Below, in pieces: positions 17,628 to 26,150 of a stretch of DNA of 64,000 nt (its first letter is position 1; every line of letters begins with the position of its first letter). A program made the position numbers and the translations under genes. The stretch spans positions 4,216,001 to 4,280,000 of the forward strand of contig NZ_CP053904.1 in the NCBI RefSeq assembly GCF_013256425.1, in the 5' to 3' direction. The DNA is from Hymenobacter sp. BRD67. GTDB lineage: Bacteria; Bacteroidota; Bacteroidia; Cytophagales; Hymenobacteraceae. The notes under the pieces are model-generated. The model was not told where the DNA came from. It did not search any database and saw nothing but the letters and a program-made list of their open reading frames with translations.

Positions 17628-19490
17628 ATGACTTACTCCTTCCTGCTAAGAACGCTGACAGCAGTACTGCTGCTTGCCAGCACCTTGACGGGCCGCCGTG
17701 TGCTGGCCCAAACTACGCTGCTCCAGAATGCGCCCGGCCGGAGCGTGCTCAGCCTCGACGGGCGCTGGAACTACATCATTGACCCGTACGAGACAGGGTT
17801 TTATGACTACCGCCGCGAGGCGTTCGACCAGTCGCCCTCGGGTAAGGGCGGCTACTACGACAACCAGAAGCCCAGCTCGAAGCAGCAGCCCGAGCTGATT
17901 GAGTATGATTTCGACCAGGCGGCCACGCTCCAGGTACCCGGCGACTGGAACTCGCAGGACTCCAAGCTACTGTACTACGAAGGTACTATCTGGTACAAGA
18001 AAAGCTTTACGCTGGCTCCTAAGGCAAATAAAAGATATTTTCTATATTTTGGAGCCATCAACTACGAGGCGCATATCTACCTGAATGGCAAAAAGCTGGG
18101 TATGCACCGGGGCGGCTTCACGCCCATTCAATACGATATCACTGATAAGCTGAGCCCGACCGGCGAGAATTTTGTCATTGTCAAGGCCGATAATACCCGC
18201 CACGCCGACGCCGTGCCGACCATCAACACCGACTGGTGGAACTACGGCGGCATCACCCGCGAGGTGTTCATTGCCGAGACGCCGGCCACGTTCATTGCCG
18301 ACTACCAGGTGCAGCTGGCGAAAAACGACCCCACCACGCTGGCCGGCTACGTGCAGCTCGGCGGCGACGGCCGGGCCGGCCAGGCAGTTACGCTCACCAT
18401 TGCCGAAGCGGGCCTCCGGCAAACTCTCAAAACTGACGCCGACGGCCGCGCCACGTTTCGCGTGCCGGTCAAAAAGCTCCAGCTGTGGTCGCCCCAGCGC
18501 CCAAAGCTCTATGCTGTGAGCCTGAGCAGCGGCCCCGACGTGGTGCAGGACCGCATCGGCTTCCGCACCATCCAGACGCGGGGCCAGGATATTCTGCTTA
18601 ATGGCAAGCCTATATTCCTGCGCGGTATTTCGATGCATGACGAAAACCCGCTCATTCCGGGCCGGGCCCGGGGCGAGGGCGACCTGCGTATGCTCCTGAC
18701 CTGGGCCAAGGAGCTGGGCTGCAACTACGTGCGCCTGGCCCACTACCCCCACAACGAAATCATGCTGCGCCTGGCCGACGAGATGGGCCTGCTGGTGTGG
18801 GCCGAAGTGCCGGTGTACTGGACCATTGCCTGGGAAAACCCGGCTACCTACCAGAATGCCGAAGCCCAGCTCACCGACCTCATCTCGATGGGAAAAAACC
18901 GTGCTAGCATTGTGGTATGGTCGGTGGGCAATGAAACGCCGCCCAGCGCGCCGCGCCTCAAATTTATGACCAGCCTGGTCCACAAAGCGCGCAGCCTCGA
19001 CGATACCCGCCTGGTATCGGCGGCCCTGGAGCTACGCCGCGATGGCTACGCCGTGACCGTGGACGACCCCCTCGGCGCCGAGCTCGACCTCACCAGCTTC
19101 AACGAGTACGCTGGCTGGTACTGGGGCGGCAAGCCCAGCGAGATTACCCAGTTTAAGTTCGCTATCAAGTACAACAAGCCCGTCATCATCAGCGAGTTTG
19201 GGGGCGATGCGCTGGCTGGCTACCACGGCGATGCCGACACCCGCTGGAGTGAGGAATACCAGGAAGCGCTCTATGTAAATCAGCTTAAAATGCTGAGTGG
19301 CATCAGCGGCCTGCGCGGCATGACGCCCTGGATTCTGGCCGACTTCCGGGCCACCCGGCGGCAGCACCCGGTATTTCAACAGGGCTTCAATCGAAAGGGA
19401 TTGATTTCCAGCGATGGCAAGAAGAAGAAAGCGTTTTTTGTCTTGCAGGAGTATTACCGCCAGCAAGCCCTGAAATACGACACCAAATAA
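17628..19490 (+). CDS. GH2 beta-glucuronidase candidate
   Basis: 620-residue secreted or periplasmic GH2 enzyme with a signal peptide of about 27 residues. Domain order: sugar-binding jelly roll (VPGDWNSQ, WYKKSF, YEAHIYLNGKKLGMHRGGFT), Ig-like domain, then TIM barrel. The acid/base Glu is in VVWSVGNETPP and the nucleophile Glu in PVIISEFGGDALAGYHGD. The barrel end carries QGFNRKGLISSDGKKKKAFF, which contains the N-x-K pair that in characterised beta-glucuronidases contacts the sugar carboxylate. GH2 galactosidases and mannosidases lack it. The function therefore is probably release of beta-linked glucuronate. Genes for mannonate metabolism follow directly, which supports this. It is about 150 bp after susD on the same strand. 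Confidence 0.87.
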   Translation: MTYSFLLRTLTAVLLLASTLTGRRVLAQTTLLQNAPGRSVLSLDGRWNYIIDPYETGFYDYRREAFDQSPSGKGGYYDNQKPSSKQQPELIEYDFDQAATLQVPGDWNSQDSKLLYYEGTIWYKKSFTLAPKANKRYFLYFGAINYEAHIYLNGKKLGMHRGGFTPIQYDITDKLSPTGENFVIVKADNTRHADAVPTINTDWWNYGGITREVFIAETPATFIADYQVQLAKNDPTTLAGYVQLGGDGRAGQAVTLTIAEAGLRQTLKTDADGRATFRVPVKKLQLWSPQRPKLYAVSLSSGPDVVQDRIGFRTIQTRGQDILLNGKPIFLRGISMHDENPLIPGRARGEGDLRMLLTWAKELGCNYVRLAHYPHNEIMLRLADEMGLLVWAEVPVYWTIAWENPATYQNAEAQLTDLISMGKNRASIVVWSVGNETPPSAPRLKFMTSLVHKARSLDDTRLVSAALELRRDGYAVTVDDPLGAELDLTSFNEYAGWYWGGKPSEITQFKFAIKYNKPVIISEFGGDALAGYHGDADTRWSEEYQEALYVNQLKMLSGISGLRGMTPWILADFRATRRQHPVFQQGFNRKGLISSDGKKKKAFFVLQEYYRQQALKYDTK

Positions 19491-19626
19491 AAGGTCTGCC
19501 ATGACCGCCGGGTGAGCTTTAACTCCCGCTAGGCCGCGTTCCTGCCGCTACCGACTCACCGGAGAGGGGCGGGGTCGCCGTAAGAAAAGTTTTATATAAA
19601 AGCTTATTATAGTAGGCAGCGATTCT

Positions 19627-20448
19627 ATGTCAGCACTCAGGCAATTTTCCTTACATGATAAAGTTGTTGTTATTACCGGCGCTACTGGTGTTTTGGGTTC
19701 GGCGCTTTCGCTGGCCGTAGCAGAGGCCGGGGCCAGGGTGGTAGTGATGGGCCGCGACGCGGCGCGGGCCGAAGCGCGGGCCGCCGCCATCCGGGCAGTA
19801 GGTGGCGAGGCGCTCGTTATTCTGGCCGATGTGCTCGATACGGCCCAGCTCGAAGCAGCCCGCGACCAGATACTCGTCACCTGGGGCCGTATCGACGGTC
19901 TTGTGAATGCCGCTGGTGGTAATATGCCCGGCGCCACCGTAGGCCCGACCCAGGATTTATTCGACGTAAGCATTGCCGATACCCGTCGGGCCGTCGACCT
20001 CAATCTGTTTGGCACCGTGTTGCCGACCACCGTCTTTGGGCGCGTAATGGCGGCGCAGGGTACGGGCGCTATCGTCACTATCTCGTCGCTTACGGCCCAG
20101 CGCCCCCTTACGCGGGTGCTGGGCTATACGCTGGCCAAATCAGCGGTGGAAGCTTACACCCAGTGGATGGCAGTGGAGTTGGGCCTGCGCTACGGTGGCG
20201 GCCTGCGCATTAATGCCATTGCGCCCGGCGTGTTTCTCACCGAGCAAAACCGCCACCTCATGCTGGAGGCTGATGGCTCGCTTACCGACCGTGCCCGTAA
20301 ATTCATTACGCACACGCCCTTCCAGCGTTTTGGCGAAGCCGGGGAACTGACCGGCACGCTAATTTATCTGCTCAGCGACGCCTCAAAATTCGTGACCGGC
20401 GAAACCGTGCTGGTCGATGGCGGATTCAATGCCTACAGCGGCGTGTAG
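19627..20448 (+). CDS. SDR oxidoreductase, likely D-mannonate oxidoreductase (fructuronate reductase)
   Basis: 273-residue short-chain dehydrogenase. It has the cofactor loop TGATGVLGSALSLAVAEAGA, the NAAGG strand motif, the catalytic Ser in TISSLTA and the YTLAK (YxxxK) active site, with LVDGGFNAYSGV at the end. SDRs of this size next to mannonate dehydratase in Bacteroidota reduce D-fructuronate to D-mannonate with NAD(P)H, replacing the unrelated long-chain UxuB. That assignment rests on the neighbour uxuA 81 bp downstream and the upstream glucuronidase, not on residues unique to the reaction. Cytoplasmic. Alternative: a gluconate 5-dehydrogenase-type SDR. Confidence 0.85.
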   Translation: MSALRQFSLHDKVVVITGATGVLGSALSLAVAEAGARVVVMGRDAARAEARAAAIRAVGGEALVILADVLDTAQLEAARDQILVTWGRIDGLVNAAGGNMPGATVGPTQDLFDVSIADTRRAVDLNLFGTVLPTTVFGRVMAAQGTGAIVTISSLTAQRPLTRVLGYTLAKSAVEAYTQWMAVELGLRYGGGLRINAIAPGVFLTEQNRHLMLEADGSLTDRARKFITHTPFQRFGEAGELTGTLIYLLSDASKFVTGETVLVDGGFNAYSGV

Positions 20449-20529
20449 TTTTTGCTTGATTTTGAATGAGAAAGACCGTCGCGCTAACAAAGAAAGCCCG
20501 ACGTTCGGCTACCCCTAACGACACCATTT

Positions 20530-21696
20530 ATGCCTCTTCTTCAAAGCTGGCGCTGGTTTGGCCCCAACGACCTGGTAAGCCTGGCCGATATCCGGCAGGC
20601 CGGCGCAACCGACGTAGTATCTGCTTTGCACTATATCTCGAATGGCGAAGTATGGCCGGTGGCCGATATCCGTGAGCGCCAGGAAATTATTCGCCAGGCC
20701 GGGCTGACGTGGAGCGTGGTCGAAAGCGTGCCGGTGCACGAAAACATCAAGACCCGCACCGGCAACTATGAGCAGTATATTGCTAATTACCAGCAGTCTA
20801 TTCGTAACCTGGCGGCTTGCGGCATCTACACGGTTACCTATAATTTTATGCCGGTGCTCGACTGGACGCGCACCGACCTGGCTTTTCCGGTGGCCGACGG
20901 CTCGCGGGCGCTGCGCTTTGAAAAGGCCGCCTTCGTCGCCTTCGATGCGCTGCTGCTTCGGCGGCCGGGCGCCGCGCACGACTATTCCGCCGAAGAGCTG
21001 GCCCGCGCCGAGTCGCGCCTGGCAGCCATGAGCGCGCCCGAGCGCCAGCAGCTGGAGCGCAACGTGATTGCCGGCCTGCCGGGCAGCGAGGAAAGCTTTA
21101 CGCTCGCGCAGTTTCAGGCGGCGCTCGATACCTATCAGGGCATGGATGCGGCCCGGCTGCGCCAGCATCTGCTACTGTTTTTGCAGGCTATCGTGCCGGT
21201 GGCCGAGGAGGTGGGCGTGAACCTCGCCCTTCACCCCGACGACCCGCCTTACCCCATTCTGGGGCTGCCGCGGGTGGTAAGCACCGCCCCCGACGTGCAG
21301 GCCCTGCTCGACGCGGTGCCCTCGGTCCGCAGTGGGCTGTGCTTCTGCACCGGCTCGTTTGGCGTGCGGCCCGACAACGACCTGCCCGCCATGGTGCGCC
21401 AGTTTGCCGGCCGCATTCACTTTATTCACCTGCGCAGCACCCAGCGCGATGCGGAGGGTAATTTCTACGAGGCCAACCACCTGGAAGGTGATGTAGACAT
21501 GTACGCCGTCATGCGCGAGCTGATTGCCGTGATGCAGCAGCGCCAGGTACGCCTGCCCATGCGCCCCGACCACGGCCACCAGATGCTCGACGACCTGCAC
21601 AAACAAACCAACCCTGGCTACTCGGCCATCGGCCGCCTGCGTGGGCTGGCCGAGCTGCGGGGCCTAGAGCTCGGCATTACGCGCGCCGCATTCTAA
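20530..21696 (+). CDS. uxuA: mannonate dehydratase
   Basis: 388 residues, the normal length for UxuA, which dehydrates D-mannonate to 2-keto-3-deoxy-D-gluconate using a divalent metal. Recognisable stretches are [20 protein letters not shown] at the N-terminus, [27 protein letters not shown], the metal-site region [33 protein letters not shown] and the C-terminal [12 protein letters not shown]. The frame is intact. It is the last gene of the plus-strand run that starts at susC and converges with the GH43 gene. It completes two consecutive steps of glucuronate catabolism with the SDR upstream; UxaC and KDG kinase are not in the window. Confidence 0.97.
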   Translation: MPLLQSWRWFGPNDLVSLADIRQAGATDVVSALHYISNGEVWPVADIRERQEIIRQAGLTWSVVESVPVHENIKTRTGNYEQYIANYQQSIRNLAACGIYTVTYNFMPVLDWTRTDLAFPVADGSRALRFEKAAFVAFDALLLRRPGAAHDYSAEELARAESRLAAMSAPERQQLERNVIAGLPGSEESFTLAQFQAALDTYQGMDAARLRQHLLLFLQAIVPVAEEVGVNLALHPDDPPYPILGLPRVVSTAPDVQALLDAVPSVRSGLCFCTGSFGVRPDNDLPAMVRQFAGRIHFIHLRSTQRDAEGNFYEANHLEGDVDMYAVMRELIAVMQQRQVRLPMRPDHGHQMLDDLHKQTNPGYSAIGRLRGLAELRGLELGITRAAF

Positions 21697-21720
21697 AAGG
21701 CAAGCTCATGCGTAGCCAGC

Positions 21721-23268
21721 CTATCGCTGGCTACGCATGATAAAGTTGTTGAACACTGCCGTGCTATCCTCGGCGCCCTGGGCTACCAGCGCTACGCGCA
21801 CGCCCCGGTCCCAGGGCGGCAGGTAGGTGCCATTAACCGTAAAATTTTCGGTTGGTAGGGCTTGCCAGGTGGCCCCGTCGGTGCTGTAAGCGAAGCGGTA
21901 GCGCTGCCCACCCCACACTTCGAGGCGCAGGGTAATGGTGGCGCAGGGCGCCACAAATTCCTGCACCAGGCAGTGCTGCTTGCCGCTTTTGAGGTGCCAT
22001 ATCTGCAGCTGCCCGTTGCCGGCCATCAGGGCCAGAGCGTTGTAGGGGTCGCCAACCGCAGCCAGGCCCGCGAAGGTATCAGCCGGCAAATCGGCAAAAT
22101 TGAGTGTGGTAGCAGCTTTATAAGAGGCTACGTGCGTGCGCCGCGCCACCACCGCCCCCAGTCGTACCGGGCTCGCCCCCAGCTGTAGCTGGCCCTGGTG
22201 CACGGCAGTGCGCGGGCGCGCCACCCCCAGCGGCCACTGCCACTCGGGGCCCAGCTCTGCGCCGGCAAATTCTTCAGCAATATGCAGGCGGCCCATATCG
22301 GTAATGGGCAGGGCCTGCGGGCTGCGGCGCACAAACTCGGGCCAGCCGTCGGCATTCCAGGTAAACTCGCTAAGCAGGCCCTGCCGACCCACAAACTCGT
22401 GACTTTGGGCGAAGTAGGCGTGGTGCAGCAAAAACCAGCGGCCATCCAGCTCGGCCACCGTGCCGTGGCCGGGGCATTTCCAGGTGGCGTTGCTGTCTAG
22501 TATAGGGTTTTGTGAATATTTTTCCCAGGGCCCCAGCAGGTGGCGCGAGCGGGCCACGCCGGTAGCGTAGTTGCAGCCCTTGCCGCAGCAGCTGTTGCCG
22601 GCGTAAAACATGTAGAACCAGCCATTGTGGCGCACCAGCGCCGAGCCTTCTACCAGTGGGCCTTCCCACTTGGCGTCGTTGCCAAACAGCTCGGTGGCTT
22701 CGCCGATAAGGGCGGTGCGCTCGTCGTTGAGGCGCTGCGCCCAGATGGGCGTATCCTGCTGGCAGGAGTTGCCATCCTCCTTCCAGATGAGGTAGAGGTC
22801 GCCGTGCTCGTCGGGCATGGCAAAGCCATCGATGGAGCCGGCTTCCTGGCCCACCAGCGGGCCGTGGTCGTGGTAAGGCCCTTCGGGGCGGTCAGCGCTG
22901 GCCACGGCCACGCAAAGCATCCCGCCTTTCTTGCGGGCGGTGTAGTACACGTAAAAGCGGCCGTTTTCCTGGTAAAACTCAGGGGCCCAGAAGTTGGAGC
23001 CCGCCCAGTCGGGAAGCTTATCGGGAAAAACGTGGCCAACTAGTTCCCAGTCCAGTAGGTTTTTAGAAGTAAACAGGGGGAAGATGGCACCCCACTCGGC
23101 CGTAGTAGCGCTGGCCCAGTAGGTATCGCCCACCTTAAAAACGGTTGGGTCGGGGTGATCGCCGGGCAGCACCACGTGGTCGTAGCTGGGGCGGGTGGGA
23201 GCGGGCCGGCTGGCGGGCGAGAAGCCGGGAGCCGCCAGGGCAGAGGCGAGTTCTAGTTCGATTGACAC
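21721..23268 (-). CDS. GH43 family glycosyl hydrolase with C-terminal beta-sandwich
   Basis: 515-residue GH43-type five-bladed propeller enzyme. The catalytic base Asp is in LPGDHPDPTVFKVGDTYWAS. The second Asp is in GSIDGFAMPDEHGDLYLIWK and the general acid Glu lies in KWEGPLVEGSALV. A Cys-rich stretch (AGNSCCGKGCNYATGVARS) sits in the fourth blade. About 190 C-terminal residues form a concanavalin-like beta-sandwich as in beta-xylosidase/arabinofuranosidase members. No convincing signal peptide precedes the domain, so it may act in the cytoplasm or the true start may be missed. It is convergent with uxuA. Specificity (arabinofuranosidase, xylosidase or galactosidase) cannot be set from sequence alone. 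Confidence 0.88.
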   Translation of the reverse strand: MSIELELASALAAPGFSPASRPAPTRPSYDHVVLPGDHPDPTVFKVGDTYWASATTAEWGAIFPLFTSKNLLDWELVGHVFPDKLPDWAGSNFWAPEFYQENGRFYVYYTARKKGGMLCVAVASADRPEGPYHDHGPLVGQEAGSIDGFAMPDEHGDLYLIWKEDGNSCQQDTPIWAQRLNDERTALIGEATELFGNDAKWEGPLVEGSALVRHNGWFYMFYAGNSCCGKGCNYATGVARSRHLLGPWEKYSQNPILDSNATWKCPGHGTVAELDGRWFLLHHAYFAQSHEFVGRQGLLSEFTWNADGWPEFVRRSPQALPITDMGRLHIAEEFAGAELGPEWQWPLGVARPRTAVHQGQLQLGASPVRLGAVVARRTHVASYKAATTLNFADLPADTFAGLAAVGDPYNALALMAGNGQLQIWHLKSGKQHCLVQEFVAPCATITLRLEVWGGQRYRFAYSTDGATWQALPTENFTVNGTYLPPWDRGVRVALVAQGAEDSTAVFNNFIMRSQR

Positions 23269-23393
23269 GGGAGGAGTGCAAAAAAGAATAGAAAGAAAAC
23301 AGGATGGGGTGGGAACACCTTTTCAGGTTACAAACATACACCCAAGCCGCAAACGCCAGGCGAGCCCGTTGCTGTTTCTCGCCCAAGCCTTCT

Positions 23394-23414
23394 GTATTAT
23401 CGTTGAAATAATAC
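23394..23414. promoter_or_regulatory. inverted repeat upstream of the GH43 gene
   Basis: gtattat (23394-23400) and ataatac (23408-23414) form a perfect 7-bp inverted repeat with a 7-nt spacer (cgttgaa), 126 bp upstream of the GH43 start in an AT-rich promoter-like stretch. It could be a protein-binding site. It does not match the aaacgttt operator core. Confidence 0.3.
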
Positions 23415-23669
23415 TTTTACGAGTTGAATAATCGCCTAAAGATTAGCCAACAAGCGTTTGAGGGCCCATTTTTCCGTGAAATTTTAGCTGGCGCTACTTA
23501 TTGATAAAAATGGATACCGTGCAAAGAAGCTGCTTGCAAAAGTAGCATTCAGTTCGATAAAAATTGAATTATTTCGTGAACACCGATTCACTAAAAGTAT
23601 AGCAGAAAAAGATGCTGCTTTCCGTGTCCGCTGTTACGCTTGCTTAACGAGCATCAATCTACAAGCCCG

Positions 23670-23963
23670 TCAAGCAGCTACTAGCGCGAATGCCAGGCCC
23701 GAGAACAGCCGGCAGCCCGCCCGGTACACCAAGTTGGAAAGTGCGTTATATTTTTCCTGTTCCCTTTTGGAGCAGCCTCCACAAACCAGGTTTGTGCGCT
23801 TGTGCTGGGCCAGCTGTTGAGAGTAATCTCCGGCCAACGAACAGGCGCGGGCGCAGGTCGGGAAGTTGAGTTGGCAGGGCAGCAATAACGGACATAGCCT
23901 GAAGTCCAGGCCAGCATACTGCTGCGGCCCCGCCGCCAGGTGGTAGGGCTTTTGGCACACCAC
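23670..23963 (-). CDS. Cys-rich hypothetical protein (doubtful)
   Basis: Open frame of 97 codons in an otherwise gene-free kilobase. It has nine Cys, arranged as CPLLLPC, TCARAC and CGGC, and a mildly hydrophobic C-terminus (FSGLAFALVAA). I do not recognise the family. The spacing of Cys pairs could suit metal binding, but the base composition and lack of a clear start context leave it close to chance. The rest of the region 23269-24431 holds promoter-like AT-rich DNA, a pair of hairpin repeats and a G/C hairpin. Confidence 0.25.
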   Translation of the reverse strand: MVCQKPYHLAAGPQQYAGLDFRLCPLLLPCQLNFPTCARACSLAGDYSQQLAQHKRTNLVCGGCSKREQEKYNALSNLVYRAGCRLFSGLAFALVAA

Positions 23964-23987
23964 GAGTTTACAACAGGCTCTAAGCCA

Positions 23988-24090
23988 GTTTCAATCTCCG
24001 ACTTTCAGTCGGCATAGCTCATGAGCAGGTTATTTCTGCTGGCTCGGCTAACGGAGTTTGTGGGTTTCAACCCGACTTTCAGTCGGAATA
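23988..24090. repeat. two copies of a hairpin repeat (REP-like; CRISPR-like spacing)
   Basis: Unit 1 (23988-24016) and unit 2 (24064-24090) share gtttcaa, then the hairpin ccgact-ttc-agtcgg, then ata. The hairpins start 74 bp apart at 23998 and 24072. The units differ by a 2-base indel before the hairpin. The 74-bp period would fit one CRISPR repeat plus spacer, but with only two imperfect units and no cas gene, short interspersed REP-type repeats are the likelier reading. Confidence 0.5.
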
Positions 24091-24297
24091 CCTGGGCAAC
24101 TATAATTTATTAGGCCACAGCATACTGAAGCTCTTTTCAAGAAACCTGGGTTTCGTTATTCTGATACGTCAAAAATCGCCCGCTAGCGCCGCAATAAATT
24201 GCTGCCTGGCTAAGCTTATTGTGTACAAACCTTACGGTACGTGCAAGTTGCGCATTTTGTAGCGCTTCGCCTTTAGCTATTGGGTAACCATAAATAG

Positions 24298-24339
24298 GGG
24301 GCGTAAAGGGGGGCGCGGCTCACGCCCCCTTTACGCCCC
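24298..24339. repeat. G/C-rich inverted repeat
   Basis: ggggcgtaaagggg... pairs with cgccccctttacgcccc (24323-24339), with one extra G in the left arm and a loop of about 8. There is no adjacent T-run. It could be a transcription barrier between the repeat region and the tRNA terminator. Confidence 0.5.
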
Positions 24340-24362
24340 AGGAGTACCGATTCCCCAGACGC

Positions 24363-24411
24363 AAAAAACCCGGAAAACTGCCTTCACGACGTGAGAAGCA
24401 GTTTTCCGGGT
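24363..24411 (-). terminator. Rho-independent terminator of the tRNA gene
   Basis: A 14-bp perfect stem, acccggaaaactgc (24368-24381) with its complement at 24398-24411, is followed on the minus strand by six T (24363-24368). It lies 21 bp past the 3' end of tRNA-Thr. Confidence 0.85.
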
Positions 24412-24431
24412 GCTCCGGGTACGGATGTATG

Positions 24432-24504
24432 AGCCGATTATTGGACTCGAACCAACGACCTGCTCATTACGAATGAGCTGCTCTACCAGCTGAGCTAAAT
24501 CGGC
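24432..24504 (-). tRNA. tRNA-Thr (anticodon CGT)
   Basis: 73-nt cloverleaf on the minus strand. The acceptor stem gccgatt pairs with aatcggc. The D arm is gctc-agctggta-gagc. The anticodon arm gctca-ttcgtaa-tgagc has CGT at positions 34-36, which reads ACG (Thr). The variable loop is aggtc and the T arm gttgg-ttcgagt-ccaat. The CCA end is not encoded. Confidence 0.95.
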
Positions 24505-24641
24505 GTTTCCCTGGGCCGGCCTGCGCCGTTGGGGCTGCAAATATAGGGTGCCGGCTGGTCGCGGCGCAACCCTTGCCGAAATTTTACGCAACCCCGCTGC
24601 CTGTGGTACGTCTGACACTGGGAACCCCTTACATAACCTCT

Positions 24642-25085
24642 ATGAAAATGCTGCCTTCTCTGGCGGCCGGCTTTGCCGGGGCCGCCGCGCTTACGCTGCT
24701 GCACGAAACCGCCCGCCGCCTGCGCCCCCAGGATGCGCCGCGCATGGATGTGCTCGGCGAGCGAGGCCTGCGCAAGGTGTTGGGCCTGGCCGACCTGCCG
24801 CAGCCCGACGGCGGTACGCTCTACACAGCCACTATGCTCGGCGATGTATTGACCAACGGCCTGTATTACAGTGTAGTTGGTGGCGGTAAGCATAGCCTGC
24901 GGCGCGGGCTGCTGTTGGGCGCAGCGGCCGGGGTGGGAGGTGTGCTGCTGCCCGGCCCATTGGGCCTGGGCGAGGCCCCCAGCAACCGTACGTCCCAAAC
25001 CCAGGCCATGACCGTAGCCTGGTACACATTTGGTGGGCTGGTGGCCGGCGCCGTGGCCCAGGCCCTGCGTAAGACGCGTAAGTAA
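24642..25085 (+). CDS. small membrane protein, function unknown
   Basis: 147-residue protein starting at MKMLPSLAAGFAGAAAL. Three to four hydrophobic glycine-rich segments (SLAAGFAGAAALTLL, GLLLGAAAGVGGVLLPGPLG, VAWYTFGGLVAGAVAQAL) suggest an inner-membrane protein. Between them is an amphipathic stretch with LRPQDAPRMDVLGERGLRK and DGGTLYTATMLGDVLTNGLY. I do not recognise a named family, although similar small proteins occur in Bacteroidota. The longer frame from 24573 is rejected because the tRNA promoter is there and the extension is not protein-like. It converges with the LD-carboxypeptidase, 13 bp apart. Confidence 0.65.
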   Translation: MKMLPSLAAGFAGAAALTLLHETARRLRPQDAPRMDVLGERGLRKVLGLADLPQPDGGTLYTATMLGDVLTNGLYYSVVGGGKHSLRRGLLLGAAAGVGGVLLPGPLGLGEAPSNRTSQTQAMTVAWYTFGGLVAGAVAQALRKTRK

Positions 25086-25098
25086 TATAGGCAAAAGC

Positions 25099-26001
25099 CT
25101 ATTGAAGCAGGTGGCTGCCCGTGGGGCCTACCGTGAGGGTGGCGCCCCGGCCTATTATCAGGGCCTGGTTATCAGCTTCGTGGCCGGTGGGGAAGCCGTA
25201 ACCTACCGGGAAACTATAGCGCTGAGCGTAGTGGTCGATAATCTCATAGGCCGTCTGGCCGAAAGGAATAGCATTGTCACGCATCTGCGAAAAATGGCCG
25301 ACTACCAGCCCGGCCAGGCCCGTCAGCTGCCCGCTGCGGTGCAGGTGCAGCAGCATGCGGTCGATGTGGTAGAGGTACTCATCCAGGTCTTCGAGAAATA
25401 AGATGCGCCCCGCGAAGCTGGCCTGCGAAGAAGTGCCCGTGAGCGTATGCAGCAGGCTGAGGTTGCCGCCTACCAGCTCGCCCTGAGCCGTGCCGGGCCG
25501 GTTGAGCGGATGCGCCGGAGCGTCGTAGCGAAGCGGCTCGCCAAACAGCGCACGGCGCAGGCTTTGCACGGCCTCCTCACCACCGACCTTGCCAAACAGC
25601 CCCGGCATCACGCTGTGAATACTCTGGTAGCCCAGGCGCAGCAAATGGCTGTGCAGCACGGTAATGTCCGAAAAGCCGGCCAGCCATTTGGGGCTTTCGG
25701 CAAAGCGGCTGAAATCCAGCTCATCAACCAGCCGGGCCGTGCCGTAGCCGCCTTTGGCGCACAGTATGGCCCGAATACCGGGGTCGTCGAGCTGGCGCTG
25801 CAAGTCGCGGCGGCGCAGCGCATCCTCACCAGCAAACTGGTAGTGGGCCGCCCCAATACTCTCGCCCAATATTACCTCCAGGCCCCAGCTGGTGAGTAGC
25901 TGGCGGGCAAAGCTGACCTCGGCCGTGCTGATTTTGCGGGCCGTGGCCACGATGGCCACGCGCTGGCCGGCTTGCAAAAAAGGAGGAGCAATTAAAGTCA
26001 T
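25099..26001 (-). CDS. ldcA: LD-carboxypeptidase (peptidase S66)
   Basis: 300-residue S66 serine peptidase, full length. Such enzymes remove the terminal D-Ala from murein tetrapeptides (LdcA) or cleave microcin C (MccF). FLQAGQRVAIVATARK starts the N-terminal domain. AILCAKGGYGTARLVDELD carries the GGYG/N-motif region, KWLAGFSDITVLHS contains the nucleophile Ser in GFSD, and FLEDLDEYLYHIDRML carries the catalytic Glu. The family Ser-Glu-His triad is completed by a C-terminal His. There is no signal peptide, as expected for the cytoplasmic recycling enzyme. The start is set at 26001, because the 14-residue upstream extension is not conserved-looking. Confidence 0.9.
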   Translation of the reverse strand: MTLIAPPFLQAGQRVAIVATARKISTAEVSFARQLLTSWGLEVILGESIGAAHYQFAGEDALRRRDLQRQLDDPGIRAILCAKGGYGTARLVDELDFSRFAESPKWLAGFSDITVLHSHLLRLGYQSIHSVMPGLFGKVGGEEAVQSLRRALFGEPLRYDAPAHPLNRPGTAQGELVGGNLSLLHTLTGTSSQASFAGRILFLEDLDEYLYHIDRMLLHLHRSGQLTGLAGLVVGHFSQMRDNAIPFGQTAYEIIDHYAQRYSFPVGYGFPTGHEADNQALIIGRGATLTVGPTGSHLLQ

Positions 26002-26150
26002 GAAACACGCCTGGGAAGCTGAGGGACCAAAGTTCACACACAAACCCTAGCCAGCAGGCCAACCTTGCGTACAAAACGTCCGTTGGCAGCTACGAACCTT
26101 TTTACCCTTCTCACGCTCAGGCTGGTCGCGCAGCGGCGACATTTATCTCT

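Noticed and set aside
23988-24090. CRISPR array
   Set aside because: Only two imperfect units and no cas genes nearby; kept as an unexplained repeat pair.
24573-24641. Longer start for the small membrane protein
   Set aside because: The extension overlaps the tRNA promoter region and lacks protein-like pattern.
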